NCBI GenBank assembly: GCA_018648645.1
Contig: JABGQS010000008.1
Coordinates: 17,591-81,590 of the forward strand
DNA: 64,000 nt
Source: Clostridia bacterium
Lineage (GTDB): Bacteria > Bacillota > Clostridia > Christensenellales > SZUA-584
Reading direction: 5' to 3'
Shown: positions 8,176-16,846 of the stretch, piece after piece
Layout of the letters: every line of letters starts with the position of its first letter
Position numbering within the stretch: position 1 is the first letter of the stretch
Position numbers and translations under genes: made by a program
Notes under the pieces: model-generated
Seen by the model: the letters and a program-made list of their open reading frames with translations, nothing else
What the model was told of the DNA's origin: nothing
Databases searched by the model: none

Positions 8176-9087
8176 ATGGAGTATAGGAAAATACCGAAGA
8201 CGAGTATTGAGGTTTCGCCGATCTGCCTTGGGACGATGACGTTTGGCACGCCCGTCAGCGTGGACGATTCTGTGAATCTGACGCGATATGCGATGGAGCG
8301 GGGCATCAACTTTATCGATACTGCGAATATGTATGAAGGCTATGCGCGGCATCTGGGGAGCGCGGGCGGTGTTGCCGAGGAGTGCATCGGCAAGGCTGTA
8401 GCGGGCAGACGGGGCGAGGTTGTTATTGCGACAAAGGTGGGTGCCAGCGTGGGGGACACGCCGCTTGACCGCGGTTTGAAACGCGAGGCGATTGAGCACA
8501 ACCTGACAAAGAGCTTGAAGCGGATGAACACCGATTATGTGGATATCTATTATGCGCATTTGTTCGACAAGCAAACGAGTGCGATTGAGCTTGCGAGCGC
8601 TATGAACGACGAGATTGACAAAGGGCGGATAAGGCAATGGGCGATTAGCAACTATAGCGGAGCGCAGCTAATGGAGCTGTTGGATGTGTGCGACACCAAC
8701 AGCTTGAAGCGACCTGTGATGTGTCAGCCTGCGTTGTCGCTTTTGAACCTTGATGCGCTGGGCGACATAATGTATGCGTGCCTGAGAGAGGAAATCGCGG
8801 TTGCGCCGTATCGCATATTGCAAAGCGGGCTGCTGACGGGCAAGTATTTGAAGAGCCAGACTGCGCCAAAGGGCAGCAGAAAAGCGGAGCACCCGAGTTG
8901 GGTACCCGACATGAGCGCGGAGCAGGAAGCTAAGCTGGAGGCTGTGCGGAAATTTTGCGAGAAGGGCGATGTGCCGATGACAACACACGCGATACGCTTT
9001 GTGCTGGATCAGCCGAGCGTGGTAAGCGCGATTGTGGGTGTGAAAAGCAAAGCGCAGGTTGCCTTTGCGGTGGATTGCGTGGAGTAA
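8176..9087 (+). CDS. Aldo/keto reductase
   Basis: 303 residues, NAD(P)H-dependent carbonyl reductase of the AKR barrel fold. Visible motifs: the opening YRKIPKTSIEVSPICLGTMTFG, FIDTANMYEG (tetrad Asp and Tyr), VVIATKVGAS (tetrad Lys), YVDIYYAHLFD (the usual catalytic His), and the cofactor-binding end of the barrel SAIVGVKSKAQV. It is last in the operon with the DegT and URO-D-like genes and is followed by a terminator. With its neighbours it may interconvert an aldose, inosose or similar hydroxy-carbonyl compound. Substrate unknown. A second, only distantly similar AKR lies at 18807-19793. Confidence 0.9.
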   Translation: MEYRKIPKTSIEVSPICLGTMTFGTPVSVDDSVNLTRYAMERGINFIDTANMYEGYARHLGSAGGVAEECIGKAVAGRRGEVVIATKVGASVGDTPLDRGLKREAIEHNLTKSLKRMNTDYVDIYYAHLFDKQTSAIELASAMNDEIDKGRIRQWAISNYSGAQLMELLDVCDTNSLKRPVMCQPALSLLNLDALGDIMYACLREEIAVAPYRILQSGLLTGKYLKSQTAPKGSRKAEHPSWVPDMSAEQEAKLEAVRKFCEKGDVPMTTHAIRFVLDQPSVVSAIVGVKSKAQVAFAVDCVE

Positions 9088-9112
9088 GCATATTGTATGG
9101 AGAGTATAAAAG

Positions 9113-9142
9113 AAGGGGCGGCGACTTTGGCTGCTCCTTTGT
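9113..9142 (+). terminator. Terminator of the DegT/URO-D/AKR operon
   Basis: AAGGGGCGGC pairs with GCTGCTCCTT (G-U pairs allowed) around GACTTTG and is followed by a short, interrupted T-rich stretch. It starts 26 bases after the AKR stop. Confidence 0.65.
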
Positions 9143-9143
9143 G

Positions 9144-9173
9144 TTGTGCACCGTTAACAATTTGTAGTATAAT
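9144..9173 (+). promoter_or_regulatory. Probable promoter of the DUF2164 gene
   Basis: TTGTGC at 9144-9149, an 18-base spacer, and a perfect TATAAT at 9168-9173. It lies 27 bases before ATG 9201. Confidence 0.6.
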
Positions 9174-9200
9174 CAAAGCAATATGCAGGGGGGTTATTGC

Positions 9201-9425
9201 ATGAGTAATGTGAAGCTTAATAAAGAAGAGTATAATACGGCGCTGGATGAGGTAAGAAGATATTTTGTACAGGAGAGGGAAGAAGAGCTCGGCGAGCTGC
9301 AAGGCAAGCTGCTGCTGGACTTTATGCTGGAGAAAATTGGGCCGGCAATCTACAATCAGGCGATATCTGATATGCAGAAATTTTTAAGCGAGAGAATAGA
9401 CGATATGTACGAGTATATGCGTTGA
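9201..9425 (+). CDS. DUF2164-family small protein
   Basis: 74 residues from ATG 9201, with AGGGGGG 10 bases upstream; an in-frame ATG at 9183 overlaps that ribosome site and is rejected. The sequence is all-helical and acidic: KLNKEEYNTALDEVRRYF, EREEELGELQGKLLLDFMLE, KIGPAIYNQAISDMQKFL. The motif LLLDFxLEKIGPxIYNQ is characteristic of DUF2164, a widespread small cytoplasmic family of unknown function. It may be cotranscribed with the aldehyde dehydrogenase 41 bases downstream. Confidence 0.8.
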   Translation: MSNVKLNKEEYNTALDEVRRYFVQEREEELGELQGKLLLDFMLEKIGPAIYNQAISDMQKFLSERIDDMYEYMR

Positions 9426-9466
9426 GTGTTTCAGCGTAGACTACAACTTTAGCGGAGAGGTATTTT

Positions 9467-10831
9467 ATGAGCAACATAGACAAGACGATGCAGCGGCAGC
9501 GGGAATTTTTCAAAACCGGGCAGACGAAGGACGTTGGTTTTCGGCTGGCGCAATTAAAAAAGCTGCGTATTGCGCTGCAACAGAACGAGGAGCACTTTTA
9601 TACAGCGATGCGCGGCGATTTTGGCAAGTGCGAGTTCGAGGTGTACGCGACTGAATTGGCGCTCGTCATCAGCGGGATTAAGCAGTATGAGCGACGGCTG
9701 AAATGCTGGAGCCGAGACAGGACTGTGCCAAGATCCATGGCGTCGATTCATGCGAAAAGTACGATTCGCCTAGAGCCGTATGGTGTGATGTTGATAATCT
9801 CGCCGTGGAACTATCCTGTGCTGCTGACGCTCTCGCCGTTGATTGGGGCGATGGCTGCGGGCAACACCGTTGTGATAAAGCCCTCGCGGTATGTGCCGAA
9901 AACTGCGGGGCTGATAAAGCGCATTATTGAGGAGAACTTTGACGAGCAGTATATCGCTGTGTTTGAGGGCGGACGGAACGTGAACGCAAGCATATTGGCG
10001 CAAAAGTATGATTATATGTTTTTCTCGGGCGGGACAAAGGTCGGCAAGATTGTGATGCACGCGGCAGCGGAAAACCTGACACCCGTGACGCTGGAGCTGG
10101 GCGGGAAAAGCCCGTGTATTGTGGACGAAACGGCGAACATAAAAAAAGCGGCGAAAGCGATTTGCTGGGGCAAGTTTATGAACGCCGGGCAAACTTGCAT
10201 TGCGCCCGACTTCGTGATGGTGAAAGCGAGCCAAAAAGCGCAGTTGATTGAAGAGATGAAGAAGGTTGTGCGGAAGTTTTACGGTGACGACCCGCAGAAA
10301 AGCGATGATCTTGCGCGCATTATATCGGACAAGCATTTCGATAGATTGTGCGGTTTGATTGACCCGGGCAAGGTGGCTGTGGGCGGGCAGAGCGACGCGG
10401 CGACGTGCTACATTGCACCGACTATTATGGACAATGTAAGTTTTGACGACGCAGTGATGGGCGAGGAGATATTCGGACCGCTGCTGCCGATAATCGAGTA
10501 TACCGACGAAACGGATATGATTGAGCTGCTGCAAAGCAGACCAACGCCGCTGGCGATGTATATATTCAGCGCAGACAAGCGCAAAATAAAACGATATCTA
10601 AAAGCGCTGCCTTCGGGCGACGCTGTTGTGAACGATACACTGATGCAGATTGTGAACCCGCACCTTCCGTTTGGCGGACAGGGCGAGTCGGGAATAGGGC
10701 ACTATCACGGGCGACACAGCATCAATGCGTTTTCGCACCACAGGTCGGTAGTATATCGCAGCAGGCTGCTCGACATACCGAGATACGCGCCGTATGAAAG
10801 AATAATTGGGTTGATTAAAAAGCTTATGTAG
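9467..10831 (+). CDS. Aldehyde dehydrogenase, class 3-like (non-acylating)
   Basis: 454 residues, the short ALDH3 type, which lacks the N-terminal extension of the 490-residue ALDH1/2 enzymes. Motifs: LIISPWNYPVLLTLSPLIGA (cofactor side), FFSGGTKVGKIVM, the catalytic Glu region VTLELGGKSPCIV, and the nucleophile Cys in MNAGQTCIAPDFV. The enzyme oxidises aldehydes to acids with NAD(P)+. It ends RRIIGLIKKLM-like, a basic amphipathic C-terminus that may touch the membrane as in fatty-aldehyde ALDH3 enzymes. It overlaps the convergent lipoprotein gene by 8 bases. It is not the CoA-acylating type used in metabolosomes and lies 9 kb from the BMC operon. Confidence 0.92.
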   Translation: MSNIDKTMQRQREFFKTGQTKDVGFRLAQLKKLRIALQQNEEHFYTAMRGDFGKCEFEVYATELALVISGIKQYERRLKCWSRDRTVPRSMASIHAKSTIRLEPYGVMLIISPWNYPVLLTLSPLIGAMAAGNTVVIKPSRYVPKTAGLIKRIIEENFDEQYIAVFEGGRNVNASILAQKYDYMFFSGGTKVGKIVMHAAAENLTPVTLELGGKSPCIVDETANIKKAAKAICWGKFMNAGQTCIAPDFVMVKASQKAQLIEEMKKVVRKFYGDDPQKSDDLARIISDKHFDRLCGLIDPGKVAVGGQSDAATCYIAPTIMDNVSFDDAVMGEEIFGPLLPIIEYTDETDMIELLQSRPTPLAMYIFSADKRKIKRYLKALPSGDAVVNDTLMQIVNPHLPFGGQGESGIGHYHGRHSINAFSHHRSVVYRSRLLDIPRYAPYERIIGLIKKLM

Positions 10832-11177
10832 CGGGGTAGCAAACGCTGCAAGGGGTAAGCCCCTGCTGCTGCGCCTGATCGAGCGATATGGGTATTTTGG
10901 ATTTGGATAGGTGGGAGCATCCGTCGATGTGATACTTTTTGCCCGTTTTGGTGGAGTACACGATGTCTTCGTCTGCGTATGGTTGGTCTTCGGGCGATAA
11001 TGCGCCGCCGCGAGAGATTGTGCCGGTATCGGCATCTGACTCGACCAAGCTTGACTCGACAGATTCGGGTTCGGCAGAGCTGCGCACGACAAGACCTCCG
11101 TTGCGCACGATGTCTGGTGTGCATGCTGCGAGGAGAAGCAGGATGATTATTGGTAAGATAACGAGTAACTTTTTCAT
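10824..11177 (-). CDS. Small lipoprotein with C-terminal Cys/His metal-binding-like motif
   Basis: 117 residues from the ATG at 11177; an upstream in-frame ATG is possible but would place non-signal residues before the lipoprotein leader. Signal peptide MKKLLVILPIIILLLLAAC with lipobox Cys at 19. A low-complexity Ser/Glu-rich linker follows. The last 40 residues read YSTKTGKKYHIDGCSHL then LTPCSVCYP. This H-x-x-x-C...C-x-x-C pattern resembles the short Cys/His module appended to secreted nucleases and to many Firmicute surface proteins (consensus KYHxxxCxxL...PCxxC). Probably extracytoplasmic, with a structural metal site. Function unknown. Confidence 0.75.
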   Translation of the reverse strand: MKKLLVILPIIILLLLAACTPDIVRNGGLVVRSSAEPESVESSLVESDADTGTISRGGALSPEDQPYADEDIVYSTKTGKKYHIDGCSHLSKSKIPISLDQAQQQGLTPCSVCYPAT

Positions 11178-11303
11178 AGCAACCACCAAAATAAAATGAT
11201 ACATAGATTATAAAGGGGAAACGCAGATAAATGCAAATCGGTGTGGCATGGCGCGCTTTACTACTGTATAATACAAGACGATAAAACTTATCGGAGGACG
11301 AGT

Positions 11304-12269
11304 ATGAAGATTGTTGTGCTGGACAGAGGGGCGCTTGGGTTCGACGGCGTTTCGTGGGAGCCGCTGGAGGCGCTTGGAGAGCTGGTTCGATATAAGAAGA
11401 CTAGCGAGGAGCAGGTGGTGGAGCGGATTGGTGATGCGCGGTTTGTTTTGGTGAACGGAACGTGGCTGACGAGGCAGGCGATTATGGCGGCGCCGAACTT
11501 GGAGTGGATAGGCGTGACATCGACGGGGTATAACCGTGTTGATGTGAAGGCGGCTAGCGAGCGGCGGATACCCGTGTGCAACTCGCCGAATTTTTCGTCT
11601 AACAGCGTTGCAGAGCTGGCGTTTGCGCTGCTGCTGGAGCTGGTTCGCGGCGCAGGGGAGATATCGCGCAAGGTTAAGAGCGGCGGTCGCAAGAAGGGCG
11701 AGCGGATCCTCGAGAACAGGATATGTTTGCAGGAGCTGTTTGGCAAGACGGTCGGGATAGTTGGCTACGGCGCGATTGGCAGGAGGAGCGCGGCGATTGC
11801 GCGCGGGTTTGGCATGAACTTGATTGTGAATGACGACTACATTGACCAAAGTGTGTTTGCGGATACGCGGTTCGTGCCGCTTGATGAACTGTTTAAGCAA
11901 TCGGACGTGATTATGCTGCATTGTCCGCTTAACCAAGACAATGAGCACATGATTGACGCGGACGCGATTGTGCAAATGAAGGACGGCGTTGTGATTATAA
12001 ATGCGGCGCGGGGCGGCTTGATAGATGAGGCGGCGCTGGCGAATGCGCTGGCCAGCGGCAAAGTGGGCGGTGCGGGCATTGACAGCGTGGAGGTTGAGCC
12101 GATAGAGCCGGATAATCCGCTGATGGGTGCGAAAAACATTGTGCTTACGCCGCACATCGGGTGGTCTAGCAGAGAATCGAATGAGCGCTTGATGGAAGTG
12201 GTGGCGGAGACTTTGAGGTCGCACTTGAACGGGAAAACGATAAACGCGGTGAACATGCCGTTTAAATAA
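11304..12269 (+). CDS. D-isomer-specific 2-hydroxyacid dehydrogenase
   Basis: 321 residues from ATG 11304, which follows CGGAGGACG; an earlier in-frame ATG at 11241 lies upstream of a TATAAT (11267-11272) and is rejected. It is an NAD-dependent oxidoreductase of the formate/glycerate dehydrogenase family: GKTVGIVGYGAIGRR (Rossmann loop), VVIINAARGGLIDEAAL (catalytic Arg), a Glu in VEVEPIEPDNPL and the catalytic His in VLTPHIGWSS. The family reduces 2-keto acids such as hydroxypyruvate or glyoxylate. A HAD phosphatase gene follows 12 bases later, so the two probably form an operon. A second 2-hydroxyacid dehydrogenase is in the BMC operon at 23743. Confidence 0.9.
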   Translation: MKIVVLDRGALGFDGVSWEPLEALGELVRYKKTSEEQVVERIGDARFVLVNGTWLTRQAIMAAPNLEWIGVTSTGYNRVDVKAASERRIPVCNSPNFSSNSVAELAFALLLELVRGAGEISRKVKSGGRKKGERILENRICLQELFGKTVGIVGYGAIGRRSAAIARGFGMNLIVNDDYIDQSVFADTRFVPLDELFKQSDVIMLHCPLNQDNEHMIDADAIVQMKDGVVIINAARGGLIDEAALANALASGKVGGAGIDSVEVEPIEPDNPLMGAKNIVLTPHIGWSSRESNERLMEVVAETLRSHLNGKTINAVNMPFK

Positions 12270-12281
12270 AACAGAGGGAGA

Positions 12282-12953
12282 ATGAAGTTGCTTGAAGCGG
12301 TAATATTTGATATGGACGGCGTGCTGATTGACAGCGAGAAGGAGTACAGACGAGTGGAGCTTAACTTGGCTAAGGAACTCGGCATTCCGTTTACGGCGCA
12401 GGAGCAGAGCGGATATGTAGGCATCCATCAGCAGGTGATGTGGGAAGAGGTGCTGGCGAAACACGGTATGGATTTGGATGCGGACGAGATTACGCAGACC
12501 GAAGAAGACAGGATGTTTGAGTACTATGCGCACGGGGAGCTGGACGCTATTGCACCGAGTGTGAAGCTGGTAAAGCAGCTGTTTGACAACGGTATCAAAT
12601 GCGGCGTGGCGACATCGAGCATAGAGATAAATGCAGATGCTGTGCTTAAGCGACTGGGTATTGACAAGAAGTTGTCGGCTTTGGTGTGCAGTTGCATGGT
12701 GGAGAACTGTAAGCCTGCGCCCGATATATATAGCAAGTGCGTGGCGGATTTGGGCGTGAATGCGGGAGGATGCGTGGCGATTGAGGACTCGAAAAACGGC
12801 TGTATATCGGCGAAAAGCGCGGGCCTGAAGGTCATCGGGTACGCGAATCCGACATCGGGGAATCAGGATTTGAGTGCGGCGGATGTGGTTGTGGATGACA
12901 TGAGCGAGGTTACAACAGCGCTGCTGAGAAGCATGTTTGAGCAAAGGGATTAG
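12282..12953 (+). CDS. HAD-family phosphatase, beta-phosphoglucomutase-like
   Basis: 223 residues, HAD superfamily subfamily I with a helical cap. Motif I EAVIFDMDGVLIDSEKEYRR supplies the nucleophile Asp and the acid/base Asp. Motif II is the Ser in GVATSSIEIN, motif III the Lys in MVENCKPAPDIY, and motif IV the acidic pair in CVAIEDSKNG. These are typical of sugar-phosphate phosphatases and beta-phosphoglucomutases. It shares an operon with the upstream 2-hydroxyacid dehydrogenase, suggesting removal of a phosphate from a hydroxyacid or sugar intermediate. Exact substrate unknown. Confidence 0.9.
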   Translation: MKLLEAVIFDMDGVLIDSEKEYRRVELNLAKELGIPFTAQEQSGYVGIHQQVMWEEVLAKHGMDLDADEITQTEEDRMFEYYAHGELDAIAPSVKLVKQLFDNGIKCGVATSSIEINADAVLKRLGIDKKLSALVCSCMVENCKPAPDIYSKCVADLGVNAGGCVAIEDSKNGCISAKSAGLKVIGYANPTSGNQDLSAADVVVDDMSEVTTALLRSMFEQRD

Positions 12954-13002
12954 GGCTCAAAAGCTGGCGGAGTTGTTCACAAAATATTAATTAAAAATAT
13001 CG

Positions 13003-13031
13003 TTGACAAGTAAAGTTAGCTGTGGTAAACT
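13003..13031 (+). promoter_or_regulatory. Promoter of the feo operon
   Basis: TTGACA at 13003-13008, a 17-base spacer, and TAAACT at 13026-13031. It lies 34 bases before the feoA start. The flanks are AT-rich, but I see no clear 19-base Fur-box palindrome. Confidence 0.75.
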
Positions 13032-13065
13032 CGGGATTAGATAAGCAAGGTTGGGAGGAAGACGT

Positions 13066-13278
13066 ATGTCATTATCTAATGGAGAACTAAGAGAAAGCTA
13101 TTTGATCAAGGCGATAGAAAGCATCGACCAGGAAATGACCGACTTTTTGTTTTCGCTGGGGTTTTACTCAGGACAAAAGGTGACGATTATCAGCAAGCTG
13201 GCGAGTAACTATATCATCAACGTGAGGGACGCGCGGTATAGCATAGATAAAGAGCTGGCGCAGGCGATACTGGTCTAG
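13066..13278 (+). CDS. feoA: Ferrous iron transport protein A (SH3-like)
   Basis: 70 residues from ATG 13066, preceded by GGGAGGAAG; the upstream TTG at 13051 overlaps that site. It is a small SH3-like beta-barrel: MTDFLFSLGFYSGQKVTIIS is the conserved FeoA LGF-x-xG-x-x-V core, and NYIINVRDARYSIDKELAQAI is the final strand that carries the usual RYAL-like end. FeoA binds the FeoB GTPase side and is required for ferrous iron uptake. feoB starts 75 bases downstream. Confidence 0.9.
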   Translation: MSLSNGELRESYLIKAIESIDQEMTDFLFSLGFYSGQKVTIISKLASNYIINVRDARYSIDKELAQAILV

Positions 13279-13353
13279 CGGACATAGAATATGAGAAGGG
13301 CACTTTTTTTTGGCACAGAAGTTAGCCGAGACTAACAATTTGGAGGATGATGC

Positions 13354-15345
13354 ATGCGAATTGCACTGACCGGCAACCCGAACAGCGGAAAAACGACTTT
13401 GTTTAACGCCATTACGGGAAAAATTGAACACGTTGGCAACTGGGCGGGCGTGACGGTGGAGATGAAAGAGGGTAAGGTGAAGCCGAGCCTGAATAAGAGC
13501 GGGCTGCAGATGAGCGTTGTCGATCTGCCGGGCGCTTATTCGATTTCGCCGTATACCAAGGAAGAGTCGGTCACGCGAGACTACATTACAAATGAGCGAC
13601 CTGATGTGATTGTCAATATCGTGGATTCCACCAACCTAAGCCGAAGCATATTTTTTACTACACAGCTATTGGAGCTGAATATCCCGGTTGTGATTGCGCT
13701 GAACAAGAGCGATTTGTCCACAAAGAAGAAAACAATGATTGATACGGAGCTGCTTAGCAGGCTGCTGCAATGTCCGGTGGTGTCTACAATATCGACTGTT
13801 TCATCCAAGAACGGATTGGAAAAACTGGTCAGCGAGGCTGCGAGGGTTAGCCAAACAAAAGACCAAGAGCCGCCGAAAATAAACTTTAGCGGCACTAAAG
13901 GCAAAAAAGCGGATGTCAGACGGTTCGAGTTTGTAAACGAAATTGTACAGATGGTTGAGAAAAGGGAAATAGACTCTGCCAAGCAAACGCGGCAGGACAA
14001 GGCTGATCGAATTATCGCAAGCCCGTGGTTTGGGATTCCGATATTCATCGGGGTCATTTTCGTTGTGTTTTCGATATCGCAAGCGTGGGTTGGCCCATGG
14101 CTCGCAGGTATACTCGGCGGCTGGATTGATGCTTTTTACGGCTGGGTGCAGGGATTAATGGGAAGCGGAGTGAACCCTGTTGTCAGCGCGCTGCTACTGG
14201 ACGGAATTATCGGCGGCGTGGGTGCTGTAATCGGGTTTTTGCCGCTGATTATGCTGTTGTTCTTTAGCTTGGCACTGCTGGAGGACTGCGGATATATGGC
14301 GCGCGTTGCGGTAATAATGGACAGGTATTTCAAAAAAATCGGGTTGTCGGGACGCTCGATTATACCAATGGTTATTGGCACGGGATGCGCTGTGCCGGGC
14401 ATTATGGCGAGCAGAACGATTAAGGACGAGCGTCAACGGCGCACGACTGCGATGTTGACACCGTTTATGCCGTGCGGAGCGAAACTGCCCATCATTGCGC
14501 TGTTTGCCGGTATATTTTTCGGGGGGCAGGGCTGGATTGGCACATCGATGTATTTCCTCGGTATCGTCATTATTGCGCTTGGCGGATTGATGATACGCAA
14601 AATGAACGGCGATAAAAGCAAGTCGCACTTTATCATCGAGCTGCCCGAATACAGAATCCCGAGCGTTAAGCGGGCGCTGTTGTCTGTGATGAACAGAAGC
14701 AAAGCGTTTATCATCAAGGCGGGAACGATAATACTGATATGCAATGCGTTGGTACAGCTGTTGCAGTCATTCAACTGGCAGTTCCAAGTGGTTGCGGCTT
14801 CGGCACCGGAGGCGAGCATATTGGCGAGCATCGCGACACCGCTGGCTGTGGTTTTCATACCGCTTGGGTTTGGGTTGTGGCAGTTTGCAGCAGCGGCGGT
14901 GACAGGGTTTATCGCGAAGGAAAACGTTGTCGGTACGCTGGCTGTGTGCTTCGCGATAACAAACTTCATTAACGTGGAGGAGCTGTCGCTGGCAGGCGGA
15001 GCAGCCGGGGATGTGAGCGTCGTGTTTGGAATCGGTGCAGTTGCCGCGTTGTCGTATTTAGTGTTTAACCTGTTCACACCGCCGTGTTTCGCAGCTATTG
15101 GCGCGATGCGCAGCGAAATCGGATCACGCAAGTGGTTCTTCGGCGCGATTGGGTTTCAGCTTGGCATGGGGTATACGCTTGCGTTTCTCGTGTATCAAAT
15201 TGGAACGCTTGCGACAACGGGAGAGCTTGGCGGCGGATTTGTCGGCGGCTTGATAGCAGTTGTGTGTATCGTTGGTATCGTCTCTTATTTGATGATACGT
15301 GGCGGCAGAAAGACTGTAGCAAAGCCTGCAAAGCTGTCGATATGA
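13354..15345 (+). CDS. feoB: Ferrous iron transporter FeoB
   Basis: 663 residues. The N-terminal G domain has G1 TGNPNSGKTTLFNA, G3 VVDLPGAYSI and G4 ALNKSD, followed by the helical GDI-like region, then about 8-9 membrane helices. The two inverted Gate repeats are visible, with pore-region motifs GTGCAVPGIMASRT and TPFMPCGAKLPI. FeoB imports Fe2+ across the cytoplasmic membrane. It is slightly shorter than E. coli FeoB, as is usual in Clostridia. It lies between feoA and a small Cys-rich protein. Confidence 0.96.
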   Translation: MRIALTGNPNSGKTTLFNAITGKIEHVGNWAGVTVEMKEGKVKPSLNKSGLQMSVVDLPGAYSISPYTKEESVTRDYITNERPDVIVNIVDSTNLSRSIFFTTQLLELNIPVVIALNKSDLSTKKKTMIDTELLSRLLQCPVVSTISTVSSKNGLEKLVSEAARVSQTKDQEPPKINFSGTKGKKADVRRFEFVNEIVQMVEKREIDSAKQTRQDKADRIIASPWFGIPIFIGVIFVVFSISQAWVGPWLAGILGGWIDAFYGWVQGLMGSGVNPVVSALLLDGIIGGVGAVIGFLPLIMLLFFSLALLEDCGYMARVAVIMDRYFKKIGLSGRSIIPMVIGTGCAVPGIMASRTIKDERQRRTTAMLTPFMPCGAKLPIIALFAGIFFGGQGWIGTSMYFLGIVIIALGGLMIRKMNGDKSKSHFIIELPEYRIPSVKRALLSVMNRSKAFIIKAGTIILICNALVQLLQSFNWQFQVVAASAPEASILASIATPLAVVFIPLGFGLWQFAAAAVTGFIAKENVVGTLAVCFAITNFINVEELSLAGGAAGDVSVVFGIGAVAALSYLVFNLFTPPCFAAIGAMRSEIGSRKWFFGAIGFQLGMGYTLAFLVYQIGTLATTGELGGGFVGGLIAVVCIVGIVSYLMIRGGRKTVAKPAKLSI

Positions 15346-15376
15346 GCGCAGGCAGGAAAGCAAACAGAGGTGAGAT

Positions 15377-15520
15377 ATGAGTTATATAGATTTTATTGTG
15401 ATTGGTGTGATTGCAGCTGTGGTTGCGCTCGCGATAATAAAGATGGTGAGAAACAAGCGCAGGGGCATTAAGTGCAGCGGATGCGAAGGGTGCACTAAGG
15501 ACTGCACGGAACGAAAATAG
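15377..15520 (+). CDS. FeoB-associated Cys-rich membrane protein
   Basis: 47 residues, start ATG 15377 after GAGGTGAG. One membrane helix (about 4-22), a basic stretch KMVRNKRRG, then four cysteines in CSGCEGC and DC. This is the usual small partner placed after feoB in Firmicutes; its role in iron transfer is not settled. The gene ends at TAG 15518-15520 and is followed by a terminator, closing the feoA-feoB operon. Confidence 0.88.
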   Translation: MSYIDFIVIGVIAAVVALAIIKMVRNKRRGIKCSGCEGCTKDCTERK

Positions 15521-15537
15521 ATAAGAAGCTTATTATA

Positions 15538-15590
15538 AAGTCGCGAAGACAGGTTTTCAAGCAATATTGAAACTATCAGCGGCTTTTTTT
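15538..15590 (+). terminator. Terminator of the feo operon
   Basis: AAGTCGC (15538-15544) pairs with GCGGCTT (15579-15585), a long AT-rich inner loop contains a second short TTTC/GAAA stem, and a T run follows. Confidence 0.65.
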
Positions 15591-15593
15591 ATA

Positions 15594-15622
15594 TTGAATG
15601 ATTATAGCGTCTGCGATATGAT
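15594..15622 (+). promoter_or_regulatory. Promoter of the Gfo/Idh/MocA gene
   Basis: TTGAAT at 15594-15599, a 17-base spacer, and TATGAT at 15617-15622. It lies 41 bases before the start codon. Confidence 0.65.
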
Positions 15623-15663
15623 GTAGGTGACACAATACAACACACAATGCGAAAGGAAAAACA

Positions 15664-16773
15664 ATGGATAAAGTTAGGGTTGCAATAGTGGGTCTTGGGT
15701 TTGGCGCGGAGTTTATACCCATATTTCAAAAGTACAATAAAACAGAGTGTGTCGCGGTTTGCCGCAGAGACGAGAGTAAGCTGAATGAGTGCGCGGATTT
15801 GTTTGGCATAGAGAAGCGGTATACGGACTTTGACGCGATGCTGGAGGACGACGAGATTGATGCGGTGCACATCAACTCTGACTTGAAAAGCCACGCAAGC
15901 ATGACCATCGCGGCACTTAAAGCAGAAAAACACGTTGCGTCTACCGTGACTATGGGGATGAGCGCTGCGGAGTGCGAGGAAATCGTCGACTTGGAGGAGC
16001 AGACCGGTAAGGTTTATATGATGATGGAGACGGCTGTGTATACGCGGGAGTATCTGTATTTCAAGAAGCTGTATGATGACGGAGAGATCGGCAGATTGCA
16101 GTTCGTACGCGGCGCGCATCAGCAGAATATGTCGCTTCCGGGATGGCCCGATTATTGGTATGGGCTGCCGCCGATGTATTATCCGACGCACGCGGTTTCG
16201 CCGCTGAGTGACATACTCGGTAAACCGGTGCAGACGGTGCGGTGTTTGGGGTCAGGTCGGATAAACGAGGAGTACATAAAAAAATATAACTCGCCGTTCG
16301 CGGTGGAGAGCGCGCTGTTGACGTTTAAGGACAGCGATGTGGCGGGAGAAATATCTCGCTCGCTGTTTGATACGATTCGCCAGTACAAAGAGAGCTTTGA
16401 TTTTTACGGCACGAAGAAGTCGTTTGAGTGGGAGCAGTGCGCGGGTGAGAACCCTGTTATACATTCGGGGTTTGAGGACGCGGAGCGCGCGGCTGTGCCG
16501 GACAGCGATTATATGCTGCCAGCCGAGATTGCGCCGTTTTCGCTGGAGAACCAGATTGTGGACGAGGAGCATGTTTCGTTTGTGCAGGGCAGCGGGCACG
16601 GCGGGTCGCATCCGCATATGGTGCACGAGTTTATCAGTGCGATATTGGAAAATAGGAAAGCACATGTGAGCGCAAAGGTTGCAGCAAACTGGACTTTGGC
16701 AGGAATCATTGCACACGAGTCGGCAATGCGCGGCGGCGAGGCGATGGGGATGCCGCAGTTTACGCAGTATTAG
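15664..16773 (+). CDS. Gfo/Idh/MocA-family sugar oxidoreductase
   Basis: 369 residues. The N-terminal Rossmann domain opens VRVAIVGLGFGAEFIPIFQ, followed by DEIDAVHINSDLKSHASM (the usual D-A-V-x-I-x-T-P-x-x-x-H region, here with N-S-D) and AEKHVASTVTMGMSAAEC (family EKP loop changed). The C-terminal alpha/beta domain contains PTHAVSPLSDILGKPVQTV. The family oxidises or reduces sugars, inositols and their derivatives with NAD(P). Several usual motif residues are replaced (E-K-P to T-V-T), so the reaction may differ from inositol or glucose dehydrogenases. A xylose-isomerase-like gene follows 73 bases downstream with its own promoter. Confidence 0.85.
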   Translation: MDKVRVAIVGLGFGAEFIPIFQKYNKTECVAVCRRDESKLNECADLFGIEKRYTDFDAMLEDDEIDAVHINSDLKSHASMTIAALKAEKHVASTVTMGMSAAECEEIVDLEEQTGKVYMMMETAVYTREYLYFKKLYDDGEIGRLQFVRGAHQQNMSLPGWPDYWYGLPPMYYPTHAVSPLSDILGKPVQTVRCLGSGRINEEYIKKYNSPFAVESALLTFKDSDVAGEISRSLFDTIRQYKESFDFYGTKKSFEWEQCAGENPVIHSGFEDAERAAVPDSDYMLPAEIAPFSLENQIVDEEHVSFVQGSGHGGSHPHMVHEFISAILENRKAHVSAKVAANWTLAGIIAHESAMRGGEAMGMPQFTQY

Positions 16774-16776
16774 TGA

Positions 16777-16805
16777 TTGCATGCTAAGATTATTGACGCT
16801 ATAAT
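16777..16805 (+). promoter_or_regulatory. Promoter of the xylose isomerase-like gene
   Basis: TTGCAT at 16777-16782, a 17-base spacer, and TATAAT at 16800-16805. The same hexamers and spacing are found at the BMC operon promoter (20002-20030). Confidence 0.7.
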
Positions 16806-16846
16806 ATATGTGATGAGTTTCGATTATTAAACAGGAGGAAATTATT

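Noticed and set aside
9467..10831. Aldehyde dehydrogenase as the BMC signature enzyme
   Set aside because: It is the non-acylating class 3 type, has no targeting peptide, and lies 9 kb away with several terminators between.
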